A stretch of DNA of 64,000 nt from Perkinsus olseni (Eukaryota; Perkinsozoa; Perkinsida). The first letter of the stretch is position 1, and each line of letters begins with the position of its first letter. The notes under the pieces are model-generated. The model did no database searches, had not been told where the DNA came from, and worked only from the letters and a program-made list of their open reading frames with translations. The position numbers and the translations under genes were made by a program. Shown here piece after piece: positions 22,801-33,028 of this stretch. The stretch is taken from the NCBI GenBank assembly GCA_013115125.1, contig JABANN010000044.1, forward strand, positions 1 through 64,000, in the 5' to 3' direction.

Positions 22801-25800
22801 ACTCAATCGACTACCGCGCGCCACAAAATTCCAACCACCGTCCGTCCCGAGTATCTTTCTACCTGTATGAGCTTAGGGTCATCCCTAGGATTCCCCTCTT
22901 CCTCTCCCATCGGCACACCATACAGTTGGGGTGCCTTCATCATCCTCACGTGCAGATACGTATACCCCAACCACCGCACTGCATCATCCCTAGACGCTAT
23001 AGTCCCCAAGGCCATCTCAGCATTAATCATATCAGGCAAGGCTGACAACATCTGTGACTCAATCGGTAGCTGAGTGTTGTTCAAGGAGAGGTAGTACTGC
23101 AGCTCCGAACGATTGGTTATGACGATACCTGAGAAAAATATCGGAAAGCATCTCCACAATAACCTCAGTAACGCTACGAGAGTCTAGCCATCAAAAAGCC
23201 CTAAAAGTCTCAACAATGATTTGATTGCAGTGGCAGCGAAGCCATGCGGTAGTGGTCGCCTCACCATGTCCAGTAGTATCATACTGAGGCCTGCCAGCTC
23301 GCCCCATCATCTGCATCATGTCCATAGGGCTGAGCTCCATCCAATCACCCTTCTCCGGGCTGTACACCTGTGTCCCCTTGATGATAACCGTATGGGCCGG
23401 CAAGTTGACACCCCACGCCAGAGTCAGAGTAGACACCAGCACTTGGATATGCCCATCCGCGAAGAGGTCCTCCACAGTAGTTCTGTCCACTCTCGCCATA
23501 CCGGCATGATGGATACCGAAACCGTACTTCAGCAGATCAGCCAGATCTGGGGACTTTATGGTATTCTCAATCTCATTCTCAATGATCTGCCTCGACGCTC
23601 CACTCTCAGGAAGGAACTTTCCGAGCAGCTCCTTCTCCATGGCCATATCTCTGAGCTCTCTCGCCGTCTTCAGCGTGTCCTTCCTCGAGTGCACGAATAT
23701 GATAATCTGATTCTTGCCAGCATCAGCCTCCACCTTCTCGAACAGGACCTCATTCATCACGTTCGCCCTCTTGATAGCCTTCTTCGAGCTAACCCCAACA
23801 TAGGTTTGGTCCAAAGGCACAGGGCGATAGTCTTGGCCGAAGTAGAAGAGACCCCGGTTCAAATTCACTCTCAGAAACAATGCAACATCCTTATAGTTGG
23901 GCAGAGTGGCCGACAGACCGACCAGCCTCACATGCTCCTGAGTCTGCTCAATCTGTCGTAGAGTACGAGCCACGATAGCCTCCAGGACCGGACCACGACT
24001 ATCGTGAAGGAGATGGATCTAGAGAGAGGGAGTATCCGAGAGACTCCAAAGCACGGCTAGAGACCTACCTCATCAATGATGATGAGCTTCACAAGGGCGG
24101 TGAAGCCTCGGCTCTCGCCAGCCTTCCGAGTGACAACATCCCACTTCTCAGGGGTAGTTACGATGATGTTGGTCTGCTCGATCTGCTCACGGCTGAGGGA
24201 TTGATCTCCAGAAAGCTCCTTCACAACTAGGCCGAGGTCGCCCAAGCGTAGCGAGAAGGACTGCACCACCTCCTGAAATGCGAACAAATGGCCGCACGGT
24301 AGGCATGTGATACGTCAAGCGAAAGGCCCCAGGTTCTAACCCTACACACCTGCACAAGAGCCTTCATCGGGGCAACATAAACCATCTTGAAGGCACTCGT
24401 GTCGAAGCCATCCTCCGTACGATACTGCTTCAACACCTACAATAGAGAGACGGTGATCACTCTGACCAGGCAGCGGTGATCCTCAGTACGTTCATAATAG
24501 TCAGCATGGCTACGTTGGTCTTGCCGGCACCAGTCGGGGCGCACATCAGAAGATTCTCTTCGAACTCATTATAGGCTATGGGGAAGACCTGAAGATGAGA
24601 CCACTTCGCAATGCCCATGACGAGAGTGTGGCAAGAATTAGCCACTGGAATTATGCCGGAGGGACCCTCCTCGTACCTTCGACTGTACTGCATTAAGCCT
24701 CTCAAAGTGCTTGAAGGCGGGACAGGCCCAATCAGGAAGAGCATCCTTAACCTGATACATCACCACGCCATCGATGAGTGCTTTGCTGCTGCTGTTATCG
24801 TCACCTTAATCAAGGAGCCCTCCTTGACCTTAGCCTTAGGAGGGGCCTGTACAACAACCTCCTCATACCCCTTGTGGCTCGATGTGAACACATCGGTGTT
24901 TTTAGCTGGCTCGAATGATTGGTTACTCATGAACCTGCACAATAAAGTAAAACACCATGCCCAGGAACTGAACCCGCGACCAAGCCCGTCCCTAGTACCT
25001 TGCCCCACCCGGCAGCTGGAGTGAGTCCAAATCGACCAGCTTGGACGGGTTAGGCATCTTAGCCGCCTCTCGTGTCTCCCCAGCCTCGGCCATCTCGACA
25101 TCACCATCTTCCTGCTGTGCCGAGGAGGAGCCCTTCGCCCCTTCCTTCAACTTCTTAGCCTCGGACCTGTAGCAACAAACCCATACCACTCCGAGCCCAT
25201 CTCCCAACAAATAACCCCCACTAAGACCATGCTTGGGATGCCCCGCCATGACAGAGCTAATCCCAGCCGCACAACTCGACACCGCTCGGTGACAACCGCC
25301 GAGAGCCCCTCTGTCTCACCTCAGCTGCTGCCTTCTGCTGCCTTCACCCTCACCTCCTTTTCCATCGGCATCGCCCAACTTCTCATAGTCTTCATGATGA
25401 TGAGCGATGCGCCACTCCTCGAGGACCTCTGCGGCTGCTGGATCCTCTTCCATCTCCTTCTCAAGAGACTTACGCTCCTCTGCAATGACAACACCATCAT
25501 TCCAGCTACAGTAGCTCCGCCACCCACCTGGAGTCTGAGCCTGGTTGATCTTAGTACAGTACCATATCTTGATCCTATTGTTGACCAAGATCTTGCAGAA
25601 GTCGAAGTGCTTGTACTTGAAGATTTGCACCAGTTTATTCTCAACACTCTGTGAGTCCGGCAGCCTCAAGACGTCAAGGATGGACTTCTCCACGGTGATG
25701 ACCTCAGAGCTGTCCTTCACGCGTTTTCCCTGCCAACGACCGTTATTACCAGCCTGTGGTGGTGATGGACGAGGACTCACCAGTTCCCTCTGCAGCCAAT

Positions 25801-27148
25801 GGGAGTGGATCTTCTGGACGGGCAGGTCGGTACTCGAGGTGTTCCTCTTCTTCGAGGCCGGTCCATCATCGGCGTCTTCGCCCTCCCCGCCAGCGCGAAT
25901 ACCGGTATCATCATCGTCATCGCCTACACGGATGTTATATGATGCTGATGCCGTGGATCGAACCCGAGGCCTATCTTATACGAGCCCATCACCCTAACTA
26001 CTACCCCGCTTTCTCCTTCTTCCCCCCGTTTCCATCCTGTCATCAGCATCCGAGTCTTCCGAGTCACTGCTAGATTCATCAGACACTTCATCAGCGTAGA
26101 GCATATCATCATCACCCCCCATCTCTGATCGGAAGGACGTCACCCATCTCGCGCACACCTTCTCCAACTACCATCGTTCTCATCATCCTCATCGAAAGTC
26201 ACAGCCACACCGGCCGGATCGTCGGCTGCAGCACCGGCCAGGAGGGCCGCATCTACCTCCTCACCGCCGCCGGCCTCCGCTCCACCAGCATCATCCTCAT
26301 CCACGGCAAAGTCGTGTATTTGCTGGGATAGTCTCAGGAGCTGGGTATAGAGCTCCGGGGTCAAGGATCGTGGCGGGAGAACCTAATCCACCAACACTCG
26401 CCGTTGCAGTGATCAATGATCGCCACAGCGGTACTACCTCCTCCACATTCTTCTGCTTTGACGAGTCCTTCTGATCAGACTTGAGGGCCATGAGGATCTC
26501 ATGTGCTGCCTCTCTCAATACTGTACTCGTCTCCCCAACCAACACGGTAGACAACACAGACAGCATCTCATCGTAAGGTCTCTCCGATGCTCGAGACTTG
26601 GGCCTACCGAAGACCAACCATCATCCAACCCCAACCTCCGTCCATCCTTACCTATATATATTCTCCCCAGCCTCGTCCACTGTGAGGACCGTCTCTCCCT
26701 TAGTAATATCTATACCTTTCCTACGTTTGTGGAGGCCCTTGTCCCCTCCAGCTTCGGTAACGGCTTTCCTGCATCGAAGACCATCATTCACGGGGCGGGC
26801 TCAGGCGTGGCTGGTCCTTACACATGTCGCCGCTTGGCAGCGAGGGCGGCCTCTGGCTTTGGCTTGGTCTTCAGCACCTTATCGCCCATACTGTGCATCG
26901 TGTGGTACCGCAATGTCTCCGGCTCGCCTAAGCAACTCTCATAGTTCTCATACGCGCAGGCTACGATCTACTATGGTTGCATCTCAACCTTTTTTGTATC
27001 TTCACAGGTGAAGCTAAAGATCCTTCTTCCCTGTAGTACCAGTGGGCTCATTAGCCAGATGACTTCCTCCGCCCGGGTCCCTCTGCAGGACCAAGTTACT
27101 GTTCTCCTTATATTCGAATCGCTTGAAACGTTCGAACTCCTCAGCCAT
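16893..27148 (-). CDS. BRR2: Spliceosomal U5 snRNP RNA helicase BRR2 (SNRNP200), complete, many introns
   Basis: BRR2 unwinds U4/U6 during spliceosome activation. The start MAEEFERF (27148) leads to [13 protein letters not shown], the family's N-terminal signature, then [15 protein letters not shown], an acidic stretch and the PWI-like [16 protein letters not shown]. Cassette 1 has the P-loop APTGAGKT (near 24520-24546), DEIH split by an intron (24063/24018), SATLPNY, HHAGM and MMGRAGRP, then a Sec63 unit. Cassette 2 is degenerate: APANSGKL (20821-20850) and ADDLHLL replace the P-loop and DExH. A second Sec63 unit follows ([28 protein letters not shown]), and the last exon ends [18 protein letters not shown] with TGA at 16893-16895. 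At least 20 introns, mostly 40-80 nt. Several joins were checked in phase, for example [24 protein letters not shown] and GAVQ/IMVVTVD. Many introns carry family (a), (b) or (c) motifs. The exact exon count is not settled. Confidence 0.95.
18561..18574 (-). repeat. Family (b) intron motif in BRR2
   Basis: Core in gene sense, centred in an intron of about 57 nt from GTGGGGATATG to ATTTTTTAG. Confidence 0.85.
19001..19014 (-). repeat. Family (b) intron motif in BRR2
   Basis: Core in gene sense within a 49-nt intron GTAAATCTTC...CCTCGCAG that precedes the conserved [17 protein letters not shown] exon. Confidence 0.85.
19122..19178 (-). repeat. Family (a) tRNA-like intron in BRR2
   Basis: A 57-nt intron GTACCGCTG...TTATCAG containing CCGTGGGTTCGATCCCAGCA in gene sense; flanking exons encode VKYDA and [12 protein letters not shown]. 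Confidence 0.8.
19283..19330 (-). repeat. Family (a) tRNA-like intron in BRR2
   Basis: A 48-nt intron GTAAGAAAGG...CTCTTTAG containing TGTGGGTTCGATTCCGGGC in gene sense, between LFESGAVQ and [11 protein letters not shown]. Confidence 0.8.
19858..19871 (-). repeat. Family (b) intron motif in BRR2
   Basis: Core in gene sense within a 54-nt intron GTGAGAACGCC...GTTCGCAG. Confidence 0.85.
20751..20764 (-). repeat. Family (b) intron motif in BRR2
   Basis: Core in gene sense, 8 nt after the donor GTAATAATG; the intron ends TTTGTATCAG, after the exon ending [10 protein letters not shown]. Confidence 0.85.
21561..21624 (-). repeat. Family (a) tRNA-like intron in BRR2, antisense
   Basis: A 64-nt intron GTGAGAATA...CCAATGTAG. 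On the opposite strand it reads TGGGCATTAACAACCCGAAG then ATCCCGGGTTCGAGTCCCAG, like an anticodon arm plus T-arm. Flanking exons encode LLRAPKLG and [13 protein letters not shown]. Confidence 0.85.
22813..22830 (-). repeat. Family (c) sequence in a BRR2 intron
   Basis: Gene strand reads GGAATTTTGTGGCGCGCGGT just after a donor GTGGTT or GTTGG; the intron ends before the exon [17 protein letters not shown]. Confidence 0.65.
24273..24349 (-). repeat. Family (a) tRNA-like intron in BRR2, antisense
   Basis: A 77-nt intron between MKALVQ and [11 protein letters not shown]. On plus: GGCCGCACGGTAGGCATGTG (D-arm-like) and CCCCAGGTTCTAACCC (T-arm-like). Confidence 0.8.
24935..24998 (-). repeat. Family (a) tRNA-like intron in BRR2
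   Basis: A 64-nt intron GTACTAGGG...TTGTGCAG containing GCGGGTTCAGTTCCTGGGC in gene sense, between LQLPGGA and FMSNQSFEP. Confidence 0.75.
25924..26004 (-). repeat. Family (a) tRNA-like intron in BRR2, most complete
   Basis: An 81-nt intron. In gene sense GTAGTAGTTAGGGTGATGG (D-arm-like), a CTCGTAT loop and CTCGGGTTCGATCCACGGCA (T-arm) follow in tRNA order; it ends CCGTGTAG. It lies in the acidic N-terminal region of BRR2. Confidence 0.8.
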
Positions 27149-27371
27149 TAGAACAAGGAGAAGGAAATGACAGAGTTGAACGGGGGACAAAGAAAGAAAG
27201 AAATGAGTATCACCACTCTAACAGATCGGTCAACAGTAGCAACAGGCGCACGCAATCCACGATTCTGCCAATTTCCAACTTGCCGAAAGAATAGCGCCCG
27301 CCACAACGATCGACGCGACTTCGGAATGGGTCGACGGGGACGCCAAACGGCCATCAAAGTGAACGGGTCGG

Positions 27372-27430
27372 GTGCATCGACTGTGACGCTCCCACGGATT
27401 CGAACCTTAGCTCGCCGCCGGCTCGACACA
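27372..27430 (-). repeat. tRNA T-arm-like piece between BRR2 and the TLC gene
   Basis: Minus strand AAGGTTCGAATCCGTGGGAG, a good B-box; the 5' half is not recognisable. It lies upstream of the BRR2 start. Confidence 0.5.
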
Positions 27431-27767
27431 GAGTGTAGGCTCCTGGGTCATCAGCAATTTTCCTTGTTTTCTAACGACGCTCGAGGCTTCGTCGTTCTGA
27501 ATGCAAAGCCTCGGTGTAGGAGTCCCTGGGCCGACACCTGAGAACTTCTTCGAGGCACCCACTGCCCAGGTAGGGACAGCAGCAAGCCAATCGTAGTCTA
27601 TCCGTGCTGACCTCAGGGCTCAGCTTTGGTGCACTTCCTTCCACCACCCGGCATCACCGACCCCTGGCTACTTCTCATGCTCTTGACTGCAGGTTGGTGT
27701 GTAAGTCTTCATATCTTCCAACTCTGCTCGCTCCTAGCTTCAACCTTAGATCCTCTATTCTCTCCTA

Positions 27768-28670
27768 GTGTGCGCCATCGGGTGCCTTAACTCTGGCGTT
27801 CGGGCCACTAATTCCACCACCACCAGCAACCGCGTTGACCTCACTCCCTTAACGCCCTTCTTGGCGAACAACCTTACCAGCTTCGCTAACACTTTGCTCA
27901 GGTTAGTTCTCCGCTACGACCATCAGTCGTACTCGTTCTTTCAGTATTACTGCAGTCTCGGTCTTCGCTGTGCAGTTGAAGGCTGATGGCGTTGGCCTCG
28001 CCTCCCCGCGGCTCGTAGCGGGCCCTCTTATCGAGTAAGGTCATCATCACTGTCTCCTTGTCAGAAGCTGCTCTCTGCAGGAACACTTCTATCTTCTACA
28101 TCGCCTTTGCGGCCTACTGCGTTTACGACATGCTCTGGGTGGTCTTCCTCCAGCCCAGCATCGATAAGGTAGGTTCGACTCACCGCGAGGATGATCGAAG
28201 CCAACATCAGGTTATGGTCGGCCACCACATTCTCTTCTTTGCCGTTGTATGGCTTCTTTACTCGGAGGGTGTCTTCCCCTTACTAGCGGCCACCCTCCTC
28301 CTCCAGGCAAGTCTGCCCACCCTCGTCGCCCTCCCCACCTTCGTCTTCCTCAGGAAGCCTCGGGTCCCTTCGTTTGCATGCTACATACCCTAAGAGAATT
28401 GGGTATTACTAAAGGGAAGCTCTACACGGCCAACGGTGTCATCATGACCGTAACCTTTGGCGTCTTCCGAGGTGAATCGCCAAACGGCTGAATGCTTTCA
28501 GTAAGCCTCTTTCAGTCCTCCTCCCCCTGCTGGCCATTATACATGTTTTCGTCCATTGGAACAGCTCGGCCATCAACGCTCGCATGAACTGGCGAATCAT
28601 CCTTTGCATAACGCTCATTAACGGTGGTTACTCTCTGCAGCTCTACTGGTTCGGGAAAATCGTAAGCCTG
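27768..28670 (+). CDS. TLC-domain multi-pass membrane protein
   Basis: Coding blocks on the plus strand read FAVQLKADGVGLASPRLV, then NTSIFYIAFAAYCVYDMLWV, QVMVGHHILFFAVVWLLYS, LRELGITKGKLYTANGVIM and finally MNWRIILCITLINGGYSLQ followed by LYWFGKI. The paired His after a helix and the terminal LQLYWF-K pattern fit the TRAM-LAG1-CLN8 (TLC) family, whose members sit in the ER or other membranes and act in lipid metabolism or trafficking. It is divergent from BRR2, with about 600 bp between them. Exon 1 (from about 27768, RVDLTPLTPFLANNLTS) and the exact splice phases are uncertain. A minus-strand frame at 28512-28820 is a shadow of its last exons. Confidence 0.5.
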
Positions 28671-30782
28671 CTGCGGTTGTCCTGTGTCCTCGATATGGTA
28701 TCCGAGTCCTGTTAGATTCGTGGTCTGATGAAACATGTGATTGACTCCAGAGACACAGACGATGGGCCCGATCTGGAAGACTCTCAGCCCTTCATAAATG
28801 GAAAGGTAGAATATAGTCACGGCTGAAGGGAGGCAGTCATCAGCGTCGTGTCACCACAGGGAGGATCGTCAAGCATGGACAGACGGCGAAGTTCGGAGTC
28901 ATCCCGAGATCCGATGCTCAGCGTCAGGTCCTCGGGAGATTCCGCGGCCGGTGCTGGTTGATGGCCCGGCGGCGGCACTCATGCTCACGAGTTGTATTTA
29001 TAACGTGTTATTGAACTTTCTGTTGAGTTTCGTTGCTGAGTGGCATGCAGATGACCTGCATGCAGCGGCGGCCGTCGATCGTGTGAGAGGCGTACGCCAC
29101 GGGAACTAGGGATGTATCAAAGCGGCGTGTGCACCCGAGTAGAGAGATGAGTTCAACGTTGAAAAGCCTCCGATCATTCCGTTGACCATCACGCGAACTT
29201 TCAACAGCCGTATGGGCAAGTTACGGTAAAGCATGGTGTCCCGCAATGTTACAGCGGTCTACGCATCTGAGTGTGGAGATCCAAAGCATGCATCTTGCTG
29301 GTTGATGCTAGTCTGAGTTGTAAGCTCGAGGCTGATGCATGGCCCAGTGGCTTTGGCGTCAGTGCTAGTGTGAGAGGCGCTAGCGAACCTGCTGCACACG
29401 AGAGGCAAGTATTTCTGCGGATCTCATGCCATACTGTGGGTTAGCTGATTCCGAGAAACGGGAAAAACGTGCTACGGATTAGTTCGCGAGTGGAGCACAG
29501 CGTGAGACTGATAGAGAAGATCTGCGAGCATACCATGGCACGCGTCAGTAGAGCAGCACTTGCGAGTAGCGTCGGCATGGCAGTAGTCAAGCGGTGCTTC
29601 TCTGCAGATGGTGACTTCGAGGCACCTTCTTATTACAAGACACTGGCTTGTAATAACCCTATGCTATTGCTCGGATCCCAGAGTACCCAATGCTGTTATT
29701 TCCTGAGAGTTGAATGCTGAGAGCTTGGTGAGCGGGGCGCGTCCCAGGTTAACCAACAGATGTTGGCAACATCCTTGACGATCTTCCATTGGATAGTTGG
29801 TGCCTCGAGAGGAACATTAGGTGAAGTCGAACTCAATGCCATTGAGAATTCCAAATTGAGTCAATGACGTTAAGGATGGCAGAGACTGAAGAAGCTGACT
29901 GGCCAAGGGAGCTAGAGGGAAGCGGGTTTGATCGCTCGCAAAAAGTGTCACAAACTGAGCTTGTCAAGCTCTTGACCAAATACATGAGAGCAGCCCATGA
30001 TGAACTGTCGCCCGCAGCCGACCCGCGAGGCGGTGGTCGCTGTGGACAGAACCACAGTCAGAGACTCACCAAACTCGAACTACCAGACATCCATTAGGAC
30101 TGATGGCGTCTATTGACGATCATAGACCAACTCCTGCGGACTTATTTCGAAGCATCGTTGAAGACAAACTCTAGTCTGACCTCCACGTCAAGGGATTGAG
30201 TGGTGGAGCGCGGTGATTCGGCAAGTTCTACCGAACACCGAATAACAGGCCTTGATCACTAGTATCGCTTGAATATCTACACTAGCTGCATTTGCGCGGA
30301 GTATGCTCCAATGCCTAAACATCATCACTACGTAACATAGCATATCACTGCGCTGAGCCGAGCTGGCTCGATCAGCCGCGTTCGGCCACTGTGAGGGGAC
30401 TGGTTGCAGCCGGGTTATCTGTTACGAGCTACTTTCGGACGCTGACGGACTCAACGGTTCAACCACTACGTCTAGGTCGTAGAGAAGGGCAATGTTACAC
30501 ATGTGGTCGTAGAGAAGGGCAAGGTTACACAAGGTTATGGTTATGGCAAGGTTATGTGGTTTGCAAAGCCGGCAGAGTGAGTCTGAGAAGTTCATTCCAA
30601 TGCATCAGATGAAGGAAATGAAGTTCATCTCCGTGAAGCTGTTCGACTGTGAGAACACAAACCATACTCCGCACTAGGGAAACCGGCGAGCCTTGGCGTC
30701 GGCGTGCAACAATTCCACGACTCAAAAATTGGCTAGAAGCCTCGTAGCTTTCCAGAGGAAGGGGCGCTCGTTGGGGCAGCCC
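28671..30782. other. Long region without a convincing gene
   Basis: The TLC gene's last exon may extend a little into this region. Otherwise, open frames are short and do not join through splice sites; a 77-codon plus frame at 29864-30097 is Lys/Glu-rich but unsupported. The region contains a short inverted repeat (GCATGCAG/CTGCATGC near 29043-29063) and the two-copy tandem repeat at 30475-30534. It may hold regulatory or noncoding RNA sequence that I cannot identify. Confidence 0.4.
30475..30534. repeat. Two-copy tandem repeat, 30-nt period
   Basis: GGTCGTAGAGAAGGGCAA starts at 30475 and again at 30505, each followed by a GTTACACA variant. Short AAGGTTATGG variants continue to about 30557. 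Confidence 0.85.
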
Positions 30783-32270
30783 TCAATAAGAGGGTGCCAA
30801 TGCATCTTGGGGCGAAACCTTCTCAGAGAAAGAAGCATCCGTCCCACCAACTCTAGATCGGAATCTCCCGAGGAAATAAGCCTTGGACTCCCGGAACGTC
30901 AATCTAGCAATAAGGATACAAGAGAGCCCAAGGGCAATGGGCAACAATATGAAGACCCCATCCCAACTGTAGGTAGCTATCCATGATACTAGGCCTTGCT
31001 GTATGGCAGCGCCGCATGCACCAACACCATCAATGATGCCTGCAACCTGACCGACTGCCTCTCTATTTCCTCTGAGGGCATCTTGTCGACCTAAGTCCGT
31101 ACAAACCGCTGAAGAAACGACGTTGGCAGCACCGCCGATGAAGAAGCCTGCTAGCGAAAGCATGACGTATAAGTAGGCAACCGTTGGGTCGTCGATATGC
31201 AACAGAGACACCGGGATGAGGGCCAGGAGCTGGAAAAGGAAGAGGGAGGGAGCTCTTCCCGAGCCTGGGACAACTGCCATTATATCAGACAACCAACCAC
31301 AGGCAAGACTTCCAACCACAACACCAATGTTGTAAATGGTATCGAAGAAGTTAGCTTGCTCCGGTGTGAGGTGAGCATGCTCATTCAAGTAGAGTGGGAG
31401 CCAGAAAAACATGGCGTAGTTGACACCCTTCACACATGCATAGGTCAGAGCGTATATCAATACGCCCGGGATGAGCCATGCCCGCCAGAACTTGATGGGT
31501 TGTCTGTTCGCTTGCTCTCCTGCCACTGGTGGCTGTACCTCGTCAGAGCAACCACACTCAAGCTTGGCATCTCCCGATGGTGGTTCGCTATTGCGCGCCC
31601 GATCTGTGACCCTACAGAGGGCATCATCGAGACTTTTCGGGAGGGTCAATACAGTAAGCAAGCCCACGATGACCAGTATCACTGCCGGAGTGATGAAGGT
31701 AGCGGCAATGACAGTTCTTCCGGTTTCCCCAGACAGAACTATCATGAAAGAGGCAAGATTCGCTCCTACTATGTTACCGACCGCAGCGTTTGTTGCCCAA
31801 ACACCGAAGATTAAACCTGAATGCATGTCCCCGAAATAGTTGCCCATGATTCTAACGAGGACAGGCCAGACCGCTGACTGAAAAACACCGTTGAAGACGT
31901 TCAAGACATAGTATAGGTAATACACCCCAGGTGCCGTGAAGAAGACCACAAGTAGACCAAATATGCATTGGTCAATGGCAGCGAGAGATACAGCGGCTAA
32001 CATGACAAGGACAGGGTTATAAATATCCCCGAGTACACCAGTGACGAGCATTCCTATAGCATATGATAACATAAAGACAACATCCATCACTCCGAAGAAG
32101 ACTGTAGGATAATCGAACGCGGGGTCCTTCAGAAGGGGGGCCGCACTCGATATCGACTTTCGGGTTGCATGGACCATCACATACACCAGGAAGGTCCAGA
32201 CAAAGGCCAAGACTTGATAAAATAGACGAGGGTTCGGAATAATGTGGGCAATGGTGACCGGGATGATCAT
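30783..32270 (-). CDS. SLC37-like sugar-phosphate/MFS transporter, copy 1
   Basis: A single 495-codon exon with about twelve hydrophobic helices. The start MIIPVTIAHIIPNPRLF is followed by VYVMVHATRKSISSAAPLL, the N-terminal Arg-Lys signature typical of the organophosphate:phosphate antiporter/SLC37 branch of the major facilitator superfamily. A hydrophilic central loop of about 50 residues (RNSEPPSGDAKLECGCSDE) divides the two six-helix halves, and the second half has FFDTIYNIGVVVGSLACGWL. It probably exchanges a phosphorylated metabolite for phosphate across a membrane; substrate and compartment cannot be read from sequence. It is nearly identical over long stretches to copy 2 and less so to copy 3. 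The absence of introns contrasts with BRR2 and fits duplication of an intronless ancestor. Confidence 0.85.
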   Translation of the reverse strand: MIIPVTIAHIIPNPRLFYQVLAFVWTFLVYVMVHATRKSISSAAPLLKDPAFDYPTVFFGVMDVVFMLSYAIGMLVTGVLGDIYNPVLVMLAAVSLAAIDQCIFGLLVVFFTAPGVYYLYYVLNVFNGVFQSAVWPVLVRIMGNYFGDMHSGLIFGVWATNAAVGNIVGANLASFMIVLSGETGRTVIAATFITPAVILVIVGLLTVLTLPKSLDDALCRVTDRARNSEPPSGDAKLECGCSDEVQPPVAGEQANRQPIKFWRAWLIPGVLIYALTYACVKGVNYAMFFWLPLYLNEHAHLTPEQANFFDTIYNIGVVVGSLACGWLSDIMAVVPGSGRAPSLFLFQLLALIPVSLLHIDDPTVAYLYVMLSLAGFFIGGAANVVSSAVCTDLGRQDALRGNREAVGQVAGIIDGVGACGAAIQQGLVSWIATYSWDGVFILLPIALGLSCILIARLTFRESKAYFLGRFRSRVGGTDASFSEKVSPQDALAPSY

Positions 32271-33028
32271 GGTGTATCTTCAGTGTCGCGATCAACTTGA
32301 AAACGAGACGACCCTGACGCTGCGGTCTTGCGCATGCGTGCTCGCCGCCCAGAAGTTGCCAGGCAAACTGCGTACCGCAATCCTCAGAGTGCTTGCTTGG
32401 GAAGCCTCTGCCCCTTTCAGAAGGGCTTCTGGAAGCTCGTGAGAGTGCTCAGGAGGGGACCAGCAGCTCTCTACTCGGGCTGGAGCTGCTATTTGGTGGT
32501 GCCTTGCGTGCAACGCTCGCGTGCATCGATGTGTGCTCGCTGATCCCCAACATATACTATGGTGAAATACTGATCATGACGAGAGCAACTCATTGGCTAC
32601 ATGCCACCGATTTGGTCTACAATGTTACCATGCATACCACCAATAGGATCGATCCAACCAGGAGAGACACATTCCTGTGAGAATTCTTGCTAGCGTTCTG
32701 GAAGAGGTACGACTGAGCGCCCCGAGTCAAGTGTGGGGGCGACGGCCGGACGACGCATTAGCTCATTGCATGTCAGCATTCCGCTGTCGAAGGACGTCGT
32801 TGAGTACGTCGCGTTGTCGGGGGCCCCATTGAGAGGATTTGGGCTGGGCATGCTCATACTCGGTCAGCTTTTCTTTTCGCTTAACCTATTCCGTCGCCCA
32901 TGCTGTGGGACTAGACAGACTCAAATCGTTAACTGGTGAAACAAAGTTCTGTGAAGATCGACGTGGGCGTATAAGAATTCCACAACTGCTGTGATAATAA
33001 GTGGTCAAGTACTGCGTTGATGCGCCCT
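32271..33028. other. Intergenic between transporter copies 1 and 2
   Basis: No gene seen. About 100 bases beyond the start of copy 1 faintly resemble the matching region upstream of copy 2 (TTCAGAAGGGCTTCTGG versus TTCTGAGGACGGCTCTT), as expected if the promoter was duplicated with the gene. Confidence 0.4.

Noticed and set aside
21561-26004. Calling the tRNA-like introns functional tRNA genes
   Set aside because: Acceptor stems and full cloverleaf pairing are missing, and exact splicing of flanking BRR2 exons explains the intervals.
28512-28820. 102-codon minus-strand frame
   Set aside because: It is antisense to the last exons of the TLC-domain gene, which have clear transmembrane coding sequence and splice sites.
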